Source of the DNA: an uncultured Eubacteriales bacterium
Lineage (GTDB): Bacteria > Bacillota > Clostridia > Oscillospirales > Acutalibacteraceae
Assembly (NCBI GenBank): GCA_900316495.1
Contig: ONDC01000008.1
Location: 1 to 42,569 of the forward strand
DNA length: 42,569 bases
Direction of reading: 5' to 3'
Part shown: one piece after another, positions 8,421-17,441 of the stretch
Numbering within the stretch: position 1 is the stretch's first letter
Layout: the number at the start of each line of letters is the position of its first letter
The notes under the pieces: model-generated
Told to the model about the DNA's origin: nothing
Databases searched by the model: none
What the model saw: the letters and a program-made list of their open reading frames with translations, nothing else
Translations under genes and position numbers: made by a program

Positions 8421-10682
8421 ATGAAGCGACCTCTTGCCGTTGTCGGATTAATCTATCTGGCGGTTTCCGCCGCTGCTGTGTGTCTGTTCCCTGAGTTAAA
8501 TCTCATACTGTTTGTTGCGGCTGTGGTCATTGCGATCGCAGCCTGTTTTTTATACCGTGAAAAAACGCGCGATATACTGCTTACTCTGTGTCCGGCGTGC
8601 ATCGCTTTTTTAGTGATCGGATGCTGCCAGCTTCGCGCCAATGCCATTTCCGACAGACTTGACGGACAATCGGGCGTCATTTCGGGCGAGGTCTGCGAGA
8701 TCCCGAAGAGACAGTACGGCAAGTGGAGATATGTCATTGAAACCGACAGCGTGGACATTCCGGGAGCGAATCAGAAGCTGCGCATTCTCCTGACCAGCCG
8801 TCTGGCGATAGAGGAGGCAAAAGAGGGAGACCGCATTACCTGCGAGGCGCACTTCCTTCAAGGCAGCGGCGAAACAGGCTACAGCAGCACCTCCTCTCTG
8901 AGAGCTGACGGAATTACCGTCCGTGCATGGTGCAACCCGTATGCGTCGCATCAGATTCAAAAAGGCGGCTTCCGCGTCAGATACCTGCCCCTTGCCATCA
9001 GGCGCGCTGTCATTTCCCGCGTTCGCCGAACCCTGCCGGACAGGGCGTCCGCCATGCTGTGCGGTATGCTGCTCGGCGATACGGACTACATGGACAGCCG
9101 GACGATTGAATGCTTCCGCTCGACCGGAATCGGCCATCTGCTGGCGGTTTCGGGGTTTCATCTGACGCTGCTGACGCTGACTCTTACCCGGCTGCTCCGG
9201 CGGCTCCGCCTTGCCCCGAAAGGAAAATCGCTGACGGTGATCGGCTTTATTCTGTTGTTCATGGCGGTGACGGGGTTTACGCCCTCCGTGGTCAGAGCAG
9301 GCATCATGCACCTCCTGGCACATTTTGCGCATCTGTTCCGGCGGGATGCGGACAGCCTGACATCCCTTTCGGTCTCGATTCTTGTGATGTGTCTCCTGAA
9401 TCCGTGGGCAGCGGCGGATATAGGGCTGCAGCTTTCCGTCTGCGCCACACTGGGACTGATGTTTCTGTCGGACAGGATCGAAGAGTCGCTGACCGACGGC
9501 GCCAGACGTCTGCTTCTGCGTGCGGGAAAAATGCCGGAACACCTGTGGATGAGACAATCCGGCAAGCGGGTGATCCGCGTGACGGCCGCCTCGATTGCCG
9601 CCAGTCTTGCGATACTGCCGCTGACGGCGATTCACTTCGGCAGCGTTTCGCTGATCTCTCCCGTCACAAATCTGCTCTGCATTTACATTGCTTCCGTCTT
9701 TCTTATTGTGGGAATATCGGCTTCGCTGATCATCTGTGTTCCTTTTGTCGGATGGTTGATTTCGCTGCCCTTCAGACTGGCGGCGGCTGTGCTTTGCGCG
9801 TACCTGGAGGCCGTTTCGGGGGGATTGGCAGGGTTGCCGCTGTCCTCTGTCAACACTGACTTTTCTTATATGCCTTCTCTGTTTTTGTTTGCAGCGCTGC
9901 TGATCGTCTGTGCGCTCTTCATGAACCGCAGACTGAAAAGCGAAGCGTTTGCAAGAAGGCTGCGGAGATTCGTATGCTGTGAGCTTGCGGTGCTGCTGTT
10001 TGTGGGAGCGCTTTCCCATCAGCTGCTTTGCACCGGAGCGGAAATAATTGTCTTTGACGCGAACGGCGGCGTGTGCGTCTGTGCCAAGAACCGCACACAC
10101 GCGGTTTTCGCCGAAGCGGGAGGGGACGGCTACGGTCTGTCGGTCATCCGGCAGACGCTTCGGGAAAAGGGCGTGAGGAAGGTGGACGCGATCGCGGTGT
10201 CGGATGATTCCATGGCGCGCAGCGGGAATGTGTACAGACTGCTTGAAGCGTATTTACCGGATTATCTGATTACAGACGCGGATTTTCGTGTGAAAGCAGA
10301 AGAAATGATCCAGCCCTATGAGAGCAGCGTGAACAACAGCCGGTTGTCAATTCGCCTTGATACCTTCATCGACAGCAAGGGCGGCAGATGGCAGCGCATC
10401 ACCTGTGGAAAGACCTCCGCCGTGATTTGCCCCGAGAAGGGAAGCTGCGCGCTTCTTCCCGCTGAATGGAGAAGCTGTGACGCGGTAATCGTCGGGAAGG
10501 ACGTCAGCGGCTTTGCCGTCATGAACGCCGGGGCGGTGATCGTCTCGGCAAATGAGAAAAACGCCCGCGCGCTCTGTATCCGTCTCCGCTCGATGGGATG
10601 GAAGCACGTTTACAGCACGGCGGAGAGCGGGAGCATGGCGCTCTCCGTCAGAAACGGCAAACTGCACATTCGGACGGAGTGA
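8421..10682 (+). CDS. comEC: ComEC/Rec2-family DNA-uptake channel with degenerate C-terminal domain
   Basis: 753 residues, close to normal ComEC length, with AGAAGGGAG upstream of the ATG. The N-terminus has hydrophobic segments and a DUF4131-like soluble region (about 80-180). The Competence domain (about 195-500) shows the typical AMLCGMLLGDTDYM, STGIGHLLAVSGFHLTLL and GFTPSVVRAGIMH. ComEC forms the inner-membrane channel for single-stranded DNA during transformation. The C-terminus (about 530-753) sits where the metallo-beta-lactamase domain belongs, but the expected LDVGQGD-type opening reads VFDANGG and the HxDxDH metal motif reads VSDDSMARSG, without His. Nuclease activity of this domain is therefore unlikely. 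No other competence gene is in the window. Confidence 0.92.
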   Translation: MKRPLAVVGLIYLAVSAAAVCLFPELNLILFVAAVVIAIAACFLYREKTRDILLTLCPACIAFLVIGCCQLRANAISDRLDGQSGVISGEVCEIPKRQYGKWRYVIETDSVDIPGANQKLRILLTSRLAIEEAKEGDRITCEAHFLQGSGETGYSSTSSLRADGITVRAWCNPYASHQIQKGGFRVRYLPLAIRRAVISRVRRTLPDRASAMLCGMLLGDTDYMDSRTIECFRSTGIGHLLAVSGFHLTLLTLTLTRLLRRLRLAPKGKSLTVIGFILLFMAVTGFTPSVVRAGIMHLLAHFAHLFRRDADSLTSLSVSILVMCLLNPWAAADIGLQLSVCATLGLMFLSDRIEESLTDGARRLLLRAGKMPEHLWMRQSGKRVIRVTAASIAASLAILPLTAIHFGSVSLISPVTNLLCIYIASVFLIVGISASLIICVPFVGWLISLPFRLAAAVLCAYLEAVSGGLAGLPLSSVNTDFSYMPSLFLFAALLIVCALFMNRRLKSEAFARRLRRFVCCELAVLLFVGALSHQLLCTGAEIIVFDANGGVCVCAKNRTHAVFAEAGGDGYGLSVIRQTLREKGVRKVDAIAVSDDSMARSGNVYRLLEAYLPDYLITDADFRVKAEEMIQPYESSVNNSRLSIRLDTFIDSKGGRWQRITCGKTSAVICPEKGSCALLPAEWRSCDAVIVGKDVSGFAVMNAGAVIVSANEKNARALCIRLRSMGWKHVYSTAESGSMALSVRNGKLHIRTE

Positions 10683-10705
10683 AGATGAATATTGCTCACA
10701 AGAAT

Positions 10706-10740
10706 AAAAAGCACCGCCCTCAGTGGGTGATGCTTTTTTT
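10706..10740. terminator. Intrinsic terminator, convergent
   Basis: AAAAAGCA at 10706-10713 pairs with TGCTTTTT at 10731-10738, with an inner GCCC/GGG(T) stem around the loop TCAGT. T runs occur on both strands. It lies between comEC and the convergent DUF4026-like gene, almost touching the latter's stop. Confidence 0.82.
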
Positions 10741-10741
10741 G

Positions 10742-12028
10742 TCACATGTATTTATAGATGTTGTCGGGAGAAAAGCTGTCCGTATCGGTCATGACGCGCC
10801 AGTCGACGATTTCATCATAGCGACATTCCCGCCGCACGCCTGCGACCATTCCCCTGACGTAAAAGGCGTCCTGCGTCAGGGTCGCCGTGAAGCCGTCCGC
10901 CCGCAGCTCGTCTGCCTCGAACCAGATGTATTCGTACTGATCGTCATCAAACCCATGCTCCGGGTCGGGCTTCAGACCGATTTTGACGATGATCTGCTTT
11001 TCCGGCAGCTCGTCGTACAGCCTCCTGAGCCAACCGACACGCTCCTGCGCCAGCGCCTTCATACGGCGTGTTTCGGAGGTCGTCTTAAAGAACACGGCGT
11101 TTTCGCTCAGAATCTCCGCCCATTTTGTGATGGGCGTAATTTTCCCGTCAAGCTGATCGTCCTCGCTTTCATAGAGGTAGATCACTCCCATATTGAGACT
11201 GTGTTCCTCGTTCCGGTCGGAGGGACCGCCCACGATATTCTTCGGGAAGTCCCGGAACGACCACTCGCTCCGCTGCCATGTCACGACAATGTCCCTGCCG
11301 TCAGCGGCTTTTCCCATCCGCTTTGGCTCCATCTCGTCGATGAACTGATTGTCGCCAACCAGTCTGTGCGCGATCTGATTGAGAGAATTGCCAAGTTCCT
11401 GCCAGTTATAGAGGTCTGCTCCTAAGATTTCCAGCTCGATGGTGCCGCAGCGGGTGAGTCCGTGGGTATGCAGCCACACGCTGTCGGTGTCATTCGTATC
11501 GTCGTTGACGGCGTGAATGGTGTACATATAATCCGGCGAAGGCGCGACCCTTGATTCCGCCGTCATTCTCGCCCATCTGCCGGAATGCGCCCTGCAGGCG
11601 TTTTCATCGTACAGCGCCGCCATCTCCGGCACCAGCATATTCAGCAGCTTGACCTGAAGATGGTAGGAGTCCATGTTGTTGTCGGCGTACAGCATTTCCA
11701 CACCGAAGGCATGCCCGGCTCCGACAACCGTTTCGCATTCCCTCTCATTCAACGCCCCGAGGGAGGGATCGTCCTCCTCCAGCCCGAATTCCACGTCCGC
11801 CGTGTCGAAGACATACTCCGTCCCCTTGTAGGTCACGGTAAAAGGCGCTTCCTTTGTCTGCGAGAACCGCAGCTCGTCGGTATTGTGTAGCCTTGCATGT
11901 ACCTCATCGGTATCGGTGATCGAATCCGGATCTGACGGAACCGCGAACATCCTTGAAGGCTCGCGCTCCACTGTGCCGGAGCGCAGCGCGTTCGGGTCAT
12001 TCCTCTTTGATTTTCCGAAAAGAAACAT
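10742..12028 (-). CDS. DUF4026/DUF2314-like protein of unknown function
   Basis: 428 residues, soluble and acidic, with no signal peptide or membrane span. The first two thirds resemble DUF4026 proteins (SRMFAVPSDPDSI near the N-terminus; GLEEDDPSLG; WLHTHGLTRCGTIELEIL in the middle). The last 90 residues (EYIWFEADELRADGFTATL, then YDEIVDWRVM) resemble a DUF2314 domain, often found C-terminal to DUF4026. Family assignment is from remembered patterns and moderately secure; no biochemical role is known to me. AGGTGAT lies about 9 nt upstream of the start. The mtnN stop is only 28 nt upstream, so the two genes are probably one transcript. Confidence 0.72.
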   Translation of the reverse strand: MFLFGKSKRNDPNALRSGTVEREPSRMFAVPSDPDSITDTDEVHARLHNTDELRFSQTKEAPFTVTYKGTEYVFDTADVEFGLEEDDPSLGALNERECETVVGAGHAFGVEMLYADNNMDSYHLQVKLLNMLVPEMAALYDENACRAHSGRWARMTAESRVAPSPDYMYTIHAVNDDTNDTDSVWLHTHGLTRCGTIELEILGADLYNWQELGNSLNQIAHRLVGDNQFIDEMEPKRMGKAADGRDIVVTWQRSEWSFRDFPKNIVGGPSDRNEEHSLNMGVIYLYESEDDQLDGKITPITKWAEILSENAVFFKTTSETRRMKALAQERVGWLRRLYDELPEKQIIVKIGLKPDPEHGFDDDQYEYIWFEADELRADGFTATLTQDAFYVRGMVAGVRRECRYDEIVDWRVMTDTDSFSPDNIYKYM

Positions 12029-12056
12029 TTTTCAATATCACCTGATTAAGTGTAGG

Positions 12057-12761
12057 TCAGCCTTGGAAATATCTGAAATATTCCATAACCATTGCCGCGC
12101 AGGTCGCGGCTGCCTTTGCCGCGAATTCAGGATAGTCCATGTGCGCCTTCTCGTCGGCGGAGTCGGAGATGCAGCGCACCGCGCCGAAAGGAATGTCTGC
12201 CAGCGCGCAGACCTGCGCTATTGCTCCGCCCTCCATGTCGCAGGCGGAGGCGTTGAAGCGCTCGTGGATTTTCTTGCCGGTCTTTTTGTCGGCAATGAAC
12301 TGGTCGCCGGTTGCGATGGTGCCAAGATGTGTGCGCGCTTTATTGCCGATCGCCGCCTTCAGACGGGAGGAAATGCCCTTGTCGGTCTCAAAGAACACCT
12401 TGTTAACGGTGGAAACGAAGCCCACCGGGTCGCCGATGGCGGTGGTGTCCACGTCGTGCTGGACAAAGCGCTCGGCGATGACGATGTCATTCTGCTTGAT
12501 TCCCTTGGCAATTGCGCCCGCAACGCCGGTATTGATGATCTCATTCACGCCGAAGGCGCTTACCATGATCTGCGCGCAGACCGCGGCATTGACCTTGCCG
12601 ATGCCGCAGCGCGCCAGAACCACCGCTCTGCCGCTCAGCGTGCCTTTGGAAAAGGGAATACCGCTGATCACCTTATGCTCCACATTCTGCATATTTGCCG
12701 CGATGCTTTCAACCTCGACGTCCATTGCTCCAATAATTCCTGTAATAATCGTGTCTGCCAT
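12057..12761 (-). CDS. mtnN: 5'-methylthioadenosine/S-adenosylhomocysteine nucleosidase
   Basis: 234 residues, the usual length. It cleaves MTA and SAH to adenine plus the thioribose or ribosylhomocysteine, feeding methionine salvage and the activated methyl cycle. Visible motifs: GIIGAMDVEVE at the N-terminus (catalytic Glu), VLARCGIGKVNAA, NTGVAGAI, DMEGGAIAQVC (ribose-binding Met-Glu) and the late FGAVRCISDSAD with the catalytic Asp. AAGGAG is well spaced before the ATG. Transcribed leftward toward the DUF4026-like gene. Confidence 0.97.
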   Translation of the reverse strand: MADTIITGIIGAMDVEVESIAANMQNVEHKVISGIPFSKGTLSGRAVVLARCGIGKVNAAVCAQIMVSAFGVNEIINTGVAGAIAKGIKQNDIVIAERFVQHDVDTTAIGDPVGFVSTVNKVFFETDKGISSRLKAAIGNKARTHLGTIATGDQFIADKKTGKKIHERFNASACDMEGGAIAQVCALADIPFGAVRCISDSADEKAHMDYPEFAAKAAATCAAMVMEYFRYFQG

Positions 12762-12838
12762 TTAAATACGCTCCTTTGTTTTTCGATTGGCTATTGCAAT
12801 GTAAAAAGCAGCTAATTGAAAGGATTATACTATTGAAT

Positions 12839-12867
12839 ATATTAGCACATTTTTTTTCGGAATTCAA
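12839..12867 (-). promoter_or_regulatory. Probable sigma-A promoter for mtnN
   Basis: Minus strand TTGAAT (12867-12862), 17-nt spacer, TAATAT (12844-12839). An alternative TATAAT nearer the gene lacks a good -35. Confidence 0.5.
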
Positions 12868-12899
12868 CCAACTAAAGCAATTTTTCATGGTGATTATGC

Positions 12900-13201
12900 A
12901 CATATTTTGGGCTGAAAAAAATATATCTTCATCAAAAATACCTCTTGCATGAACTCACTGTATTTTTAGACAGCGAAGGAATGATTCACCGCTATCCACA
13001 TCGAGTTTTCAACAATCCGTGGATAACTTACCGAAACGACTCAGATTTCCCACCAAATCGCCCCCACTTTCGCAAATTGCAGTGGAAAAGTCTGTGGAAA
13101 AGGTGGATAAGTCGGTGTATTTCCCACTTTACGGATTGTAATACCTTTGTAGATAGCGCAAATTTTAGCAATGAATAAGATTTTTCAGAGGGGAATTCGT
13201 A
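12900..13201. promoter_or_regulatory. Gene-free region with a cluster of DnaA-box-like sites next to AT-rich DNA
   Basis: The gap between mtnN and the divergent def-like gene (about 500 bp) holds no credible ORF. Four 8-of-9 matches to the DnaA box TTATCCACA/TGTGGATAA occur within 120 bp: CTATCCACA (12992-13000), CGTGGATAA (13018-13026), TGTGGAAAA (13093-13101) and GGTGGATAA (13102-13110), with a weaker AGTGGAAAA at 13081-13089. The left flank (about 12815-12950) is very AT-rich. No dnaA or dnaN gene is nearby, so this could be a DnaA-titration or regulatory locus rather than an origin. Confidence 0.5.
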
Positions 13202-13230
13202 TTGTGTTTGCGGAGGATGTGTGTTATAAT
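13202..13230 (+). promoter_or_regulatory. Sigma-A promoter for the def-like gene
   Basis: TTGTGT (13202-13207), 17-nt spacer, perfect TATAAT (13225-13230), 38 nt upstream of the start codon and just right of the DnaA-box cluster. Confidence 0.75.
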
Positions 13231-13267
13231 GCTGTGGGAAACAAAAGAAGCAAGGAGGCAATCGCAT

Positions 13268-13678
13268 ATGGTCAGACCCATTGTCAAGGACGTGCTGTTC
13301 TTAGGGCAGAAATCGCTGCCCGCCACACCGGAAGATATTCCTGTCGCGGACGACCTGCTTGACACCTTGAAGGCACACGCCGCCGAGTGTGTCGGCATGG
13401 CGGCCAATATGATCGGCGTGAAGAAGCGCATTATTGTCGTCGATCTCGGCGGCATGGCGCTGGAGATGTTCAATCCGCGCATCGTCAGCCAGTCGGTGGC
13501 GTATGAGGCGGTGGAGGGGTGTCTTTCGCTCTACGGCGCGCGCACCGTCACGCGGTATAAAAACATCAAGGTGGAATGGAAGACGCGGACGTTCCAGACC
13601 CGGATGCAGACCTTCACCGGAAACGTCGCGCAGATTATCCAACACGAAATCGATCACTGCAACGGCATTCTCATTTAA
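13268..13678 (+). CDS. Short peptide deformylase-family protein
   Basis: 136 residues from the ATG at 13268, preceded by AAGGAGG with 9-nt spacing. Peptide deformylase removes the N-formyl group from nascent proteins using a metal held by one Cys and two His. Motif 2 (EGCLSL, metal Cys) and motif 3 (QHEIDH, two metal His and catalytic Glu) are intact. Motif 1, normally GxGLAAxQIG, reads VGMAANMIG, so the active-site Gln is a Met. Short deformylase-like proteins of this kind occur in Clostridia beside a longer standard Def. It may be a bona fide enzyme or have a specialised role. The stop codon overlaps the ribosome binding site of the next gene. Confidence 0.88.
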   Translation: MVRPIVKDVLFLGQKSLPATPEDIPVADDLLDTLKAHAAECVGMAANMIGVKKRIIVVDLGGMALEMFNPRIVSQSVAYEAVEGCLSLYGARTVTRYKNIKVEWKTRTFQTRMQTFTGNVAQIIQHEIDHCNGILI

Positions 13679-13692
13679 AGGAGGTTACAGCC

Positions 13693-14064
13693 ATGCTGTT
13701 TATCTGTTACCCGAAATGCTCCACCTGTCAGAGGGCAAAGGTATGGCTCGAACAAAACGGCATACAGTTTGACCTGCGCGACATCAAGCAGGAGCGCCCG
13801 ACCTACGACGAGCTTGTCAGCTGGCACAGGGCAAGCGGTCTTCCGCTTCGCAGATTCTTCAATACAAGCGGCACGCTTTACAAATCCATGCAATTAAAGG
13901 AAAAGCTGCCCGGAATGACGGAGGAGGAACAGCTCCGCCTCCTGGCCACCGACGGCATGCTGGTCAAGCGCCCGATTCTCGTCGGAGAAGGCTTTGTCCT
14001 CATCGGCTTCAAGGAAAACGAGTGGAGCGAGAAAGCGCTCGCGGCTAAGCGGACGGAAGCATAA
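13693..14064 (+). CDS. Spx/ArsC-family thioredoxin-fold protein
   Basis: 123 residues from the ATG at 13693; its Shine-Dalgarno AAAGGAGG overlaps the upstream stop codon, so it is co-transcribed and probably translationally coupled with the def-like gene. The N-terminal FICYPKCSTCQRAKVWLEQ has the CxxC redox motif seen in Spx and YffB-like members; LRDIKQERPT and DGMLVKRPILVGEGFVLIGF match the ArsC/Spx fold, including the Arg-Pro near the end. Classical ArsC uses CX5R. Whether this is a thiol oxidoreductase or an Spx-like RNA-polymerase-binding regulator cannot be decided; no arsenic resistance genes are nearby. Confidence 0.9.
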   Translation: MLFICYPKCSTCQRAKVWLEQNGIQFDLRDIKQERPTYDELVSWHRASGLPLRRFFNTSGTLYKSMQLKEKLPGMTEEEQLRLLATDGMLVKRPILVGEGFVLIGFKENEWSEKALAAKRTEA

Positions 14065-14200
14065 AAAACCTCCCGGGCGCTTGTGCCGCATACCGAATTG
14101 AAAAATTACTGAAAAATACACATTCTTCTCATTCTGAAGTAGTCAAATAGCCGAATATGCGTTTTTTGTGTGTTTCGTCATTTTTTTTGGATTTTGTCTC

Positions 14201-14229
14201 TTGCAAAGAGTTCCAAAACATGATAGAAT
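14201..14229 (+). promoter_or_regulatory. Sigma-A promoter for pyrG
   Basis: TTGCAA (14201-14206), 17-nt spacer, TAGAAT (14224-14229). It is 58 nt upstream of the ATG. I did not find a clear GGG-initiating attenuator like that of Bacillus pyrG. Confidence 0.75.
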
Positions 14230-14286
14230 AACATAGTTGTTTGTTTATTTGATCATTCACTTTTTACAGAGAAGAGGTAATTCAGA

Positions 14287-15891
14287 ATGTCTACGAAATA
14301 CATATTTGTCACAGGCGGCGTTGTATCGGGGCTTGGCAAGGGCATTACCGCCGCGTCTCTCGGCAGACTGCTCAAGGCGAGAGGACTGCGCGTCACCATG
14401 CAGAAGTTGGATCCCTATCTCAACGTCGACCCCGGCACCATGAATCCGATCCAGCACGGCGAGGTGTTCGTCACCGACGACGGCGCGGAGACCGACCTTG
14501 ATCTCGGTCACTACGAGCGGTTCATCGACGAAAGTCTCAACCGCAACAGCAACGCAACCTCCGGCAAAATATACAACAGCGTTATCGCCCGCGAACGCCA
14601 CGGCGATTACAGGGGCGGCACCGTGCAGGTTATTCCCCACGTTACCCGCGAAATCATCGACATCATCGCCATGAACAAGCAGGATGTGGACGTGGCGCTT
14701 GTGGAAATCGGCGGCACGGTGGGCGACATCGAGAGCCAGCCCTTCTTAGAGGCGATCCGGCAGTTTTCAACCATTGTCGGCAGAGAAAACTGTCTCTATA
14801 TACACGTCACCCTGCTGCCCTATCTCGCGGCAAGCAAGGAGCACAAGACCAAGCCCACCCAGCATTCCGTCAAGGAGCTGCTCAGTGTGGGAATTCAGCC
14901 CGACATTATCGTGCTGCGCTCCGAGCTGCCCTTTGAGCAGTCCATCAAGCAGAAGATCGCTCTCTTCTGCAATATTCCGGAAAAGAACGTCATTGCCAAC
15001 CTTGACGTTCCGCTGCTCTATGAGGCGCCGCTCTTCCTCAAGAACGAGGGGCTTGACGAAATCGTCTGCGAATACTTCGGCATCGACGTGAATGGACCGC
15101 AGGATCTCTCCGACTGGATCGAAATGGTGGAAACAGCGAAGCACCTCACCGAATCGGTGAAAATCGCCATGGTCGGCAAGTACACCGCGCTTCACGACTC
15201 CTATATCAGCGTTGTGGAGGCTCTCAAGCACGGCGGCATCGGCAATAAGGTCGATGTGGACATCAAGTGGGTGGATTCCGAAACTCTCACCGAAGAGAAC
15301 GTCCCGGAGATCCTCGGCGATGTGGACGGCATCCTCGTACCCGGCGGCTTCGGCGACAGAGGCATCGAGGGCATGATCGTTGCGGCTCATTACGCCCGCG
15401 TCAACAACGTCCCCTATCTCGGCATCTGTCTCGGCATGCAGATCGCCATGATTGAATACGCCCGCAACGTGCTGGGTTTCAAGGACGCCAACAGCTCGGA
15501 ATTTGATCCCTCCACCACCTACCCGGTGATCGACCTCATGCCGGAGCAGCGCCAGGTGGAAGATCTCGGCGCGACCATGCGCCTCGGCAAATATCCCTGC
15601 AAGCTCAGGGAGGGATCGAGGGTTCATGAATGCTACGGCACCGACCTCATCGAGGAACGCCACCGTCACCGCTATGAGGTCAACAACACCTACCGCAACG
15701 AGTACGAGAAATTCGGCATGGTGCTTTCCGGACAGGCGCCCGACGGTCACGTCGTGGAGATGATCGAGTTGCCGGAGCATATGTGGTACGTCGCGTGCCA
15801 GTTCCACCCCGAATTCAAATCCCGTCCCAACCGTCCGCACCCGCTCTTCAGGAGCTTTATTGAAGCGGCGAAGAAAAACAGGAACAACTGA
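14287..15891 (+). CDS. pyrG: CTP synthase
   Basis: 534 residues, full length. It makes CTP from UTP using ATP and glutamine, the last step of pyrimidine ribonucleotide synthesis. The synthetase domain starts with [17 protein letters not shown] (P-loop) and contains the [16 protein letters not shown] and HYERFIDE blocks. The C-terminal class I glutamine amidotransferase domain has GGFGDRG, the nucleophile Cys in YLGICLGMQ and the His-Glu pair in [18 protein letters not shown]-type ribosome binding site upstream. Nothing unusual seen. Confidence 0.98.
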   Translation: MSTKYIFVTGGVVSGLGKGITAASLGRLLKARGLRVTMQKLDPYLNVDPGTMNPIQHGEVFVTDDGAETDLDLGHYERFIDESLNRNSNATSGKIYNSVIARERHGDYRGGTVQVIPHVTREIIDIIAMNKQDVDVALVEIGGTVGDIESQPFLEAIRQFSTIVGRENCLYIHVTLLPYLAASKEHKTKPTQHSVKELLSVGIQPDIIVLRSELPFEQSIKQKIALFCNIPEKNVIANLDVPLLYEAPLFLKNEGLDEIVCEYFGIDVNGPQDLSDWIEMVETAKHLTESVKIAMVGKYTALHDSYISVVEALKHGGIGNKVDVDIKWVDSETLTEENVPEILGDVDGILVPGGFGDRGIEGMIVAAHYARVNNVPYLGICLGMQIAMIEYARNVLGFKDANSSEFDPSTTYPVIDLMPEQRQVEDLGATMRLGKYPCKLREGSRVHECYGTDLIEERHRHRYEVNNTYRNEYEKFGMVLSGQAPDGHVVEMIELPEHMWYVACQFHPEFKSRPNRPHPLFRSFIEAAKKNRNN

Positions 15892-15916
15892 GTCCGTTTT
15901 TTCCGACAAATGATCA

Positions 15917-15956
15917 ATTGCAAATGCAGGTTCATAAAATCGCTTGCATTTGCAAT
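15917..15956 (+). terminator. Hairpin between pyrG and miaB, possible weak terminator
   Basis: ATTGCAAATGCA (15917-15928) pairs perfectly with TGCATTTGCAAT (15945-15956), 12 bp with a 16-nt loop, followed only by TCTTTATAG. The poor T run suggests partial termination or an RNA-processing hairpin. Confidence 0.5.
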
Positions 15957-15991
15957 TCTTTATAGAGGATTCATGCGAAGGAGCGTGATGT

Positions 15992-17422
15992 ATGACTAAA
16001 ATGGAAATCACATTACAGAACAGACCCGAAAATGAAATACAGGAATACTGTCAGCTTGTGCGCTCTGTGATGGAGGCGCGGTTGGAGGGAAGAACGCCTC
16101 TCGCGTTTACCCATACCTACGGCTGTCAGGGAAACGTCTCCGACGGCGAGCGGATCAACGGCATGCTGTCCGAGATGGGCTTTGACTTCACCGACGACCC
16201 CGACAGCGCAGATTTCATTCTCTACAACACCTGTGCCGTCAGGGAGCACGCCGAGGACAGGGTGTTCGGCAACGTCGGCGCATTGAAGCACGTCAAGAAC
16301 CGCAACCCGCACCTCATTATCGCCCTTTGCGGATGTATGGTGCAGCAGAAGAGCGTCGCCGACAAGATACGGACAAGCTATCCTCATGTGAATTTAGTCT
16401 TTGGCACGCACGTCATCAGCCGCTTTCCGGAGCTGCTGTACCGCACGCTGACGGGAGGAAAGCGGGTCTTTGAACTGTCGCAGGAGGACAGCTCCATCTG
16501 TGAAGCGCTGCCGGTCAGACGCGACAGCTCCATCAGGGCGTGGCTCCCCATCATGTACGGCTGCGACAACTTCTGCACCTACTGCATCGTGCCGCACGTC
16601 CGTGGCAGGGAACGCAGCCGCGACGCCAGTCGCGTTCTTGCAGAGGCGAGGGAGATCGTTGCCGCCGGCTACAAGGAAATCACGCTGCTGGGGCAGAACG
16701 TCAACAGCTACGCCGTGAAGAATGCGGTCAGCTCGGACGGCGAGGACTGGAACTTTCCGAAGCTGCTGCGGGAGATCGACAGCATCGAGGGAGACTATGT
16801 GCTTCGCTTTATGACCAGCCACCCGAAGGACTGCACGCCTGAGCTGCTGGATGCGATGGCGCAGGGAACGCACACGGCGCATCACCTTCATCTGCCGGTG
16901 CAGTGCGGGTCCGACCGGGTGCTCAAGGCGATGAACCGGCATTATACCCGTGAAAAATACCTCGGATTAGTCCGCATGGCGCGGGAGAAAATGCCCGATA
17001 TTTCGCTGACGAGCGACATCATCGTGGGCTTTCCCGGCGAGACCTACGAGGAATTTCAGGAGACGCTTTCGCTGGTGCGGGAGGTCCGATACACATCGCT
17101 CTTTACCTTTATCTATTCCGCGAGAGAGGGAACGCCGGCGGCGAAGCTGGACGATCCGGTTCCGCACGCGGAAAAGGCAAGATGGATGAAGGAGCTTTTG
17201 GCAACGCAGGAGAAAATCGCCGCCGAACGGTGCGCCTCCATGATGGGCAGCCGCCAGCGGGTGCTGGTGGAGGGCGTTGACAGCCGCGACGGTTCCCTGT
17301 TCTGCCGGACAGGGGCGAATATTGTGGTGAAATGCATGGGCGGCGCGGAAATGGTCGGCCACTTTGCGGAATGCGAGATAACGGACGCGAAGAACTGGGT
17401 ACTGCAAGGCAAATTTATATAA
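15992..17422 (+). CDS. miaB: tRNA-2-methylthio-N6-dimethylallyladenosine synthase
   Basis: 476 residues. A radical-SAM methylthiotransferase that converts i6A37 to ms2i6A37 in tRNAs reading UNN codons. The N-terminal UPF0004 domain has three iron-sulfur Cys (TYGCQGN, YNTCAVRE, ALCGCMV); the radical SAM cluster is GCDNFCTYCIVPHVRGRERSR (CxxxCxxC, about residues 190-205); a TRAM domain ends the protein. The AVREHAEDRVFGNVGALK block favours MiaB over MtaB or RimO. The ylbF-like gene follows after 19 nt, so they form one transcript. Confidence 0.96.
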   Translation: MTKMEITLQNRPENEIQEYCQLVRSVMEARLEGRTPLAFTHTYGCQGNVSDGERINGMLSEMGFDFTDDPDSADFILYNTCAVREHAEDRVFGNVGALKHVKNRNPHLIIALCGCMVQQKSVADKIRTSYPHVNLVFGTHVISRFPELLYRTLTGGKRVFELSQEDSSICEALPVRRDSSIRAWLPIMYGCDNFCTYCIVPHVRGRERSRDASRVLAEAREIVAAGYKEITLLGQNVNSYAVKNAVSSDGEDWNFPKLLREIDSIEGDYVLRFMTSHPKDCTPELLDAMAQGTHTAHHLHLPVQCGSDRVLKAMNRHYTREKYLGLVRMAREKMPDISLTSDIIVGFPGETYEEFQETLSLVREVRYTSLFTFIYSAREGTPAAKLDDPVPHAEKARWMKELLATQEKIAAERCASMMGSRQRVLVEGVDSRDGSLFCRTGANIVVKCMGGAEMVGHFAECEITDAKNWVLQGKFI

Positions 17423-17441
17423 AACAAAGGAGACGAACAAC

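Noticed and set aside
8610..10100. 496-codon minus-strand ORF opposite comEC
   Set aside because: Extremely Gln/Arg/His-rich antisense frame; comEC is clearly the real gene.
12900..13201. Chromosomal origin (oriC)
   Set aside because: The DnaA boxes are suggestive, but no replication-initiation genes adjoin and gene strands do not diverge consistently from this point; kept only as a regulatory or titration candidate.
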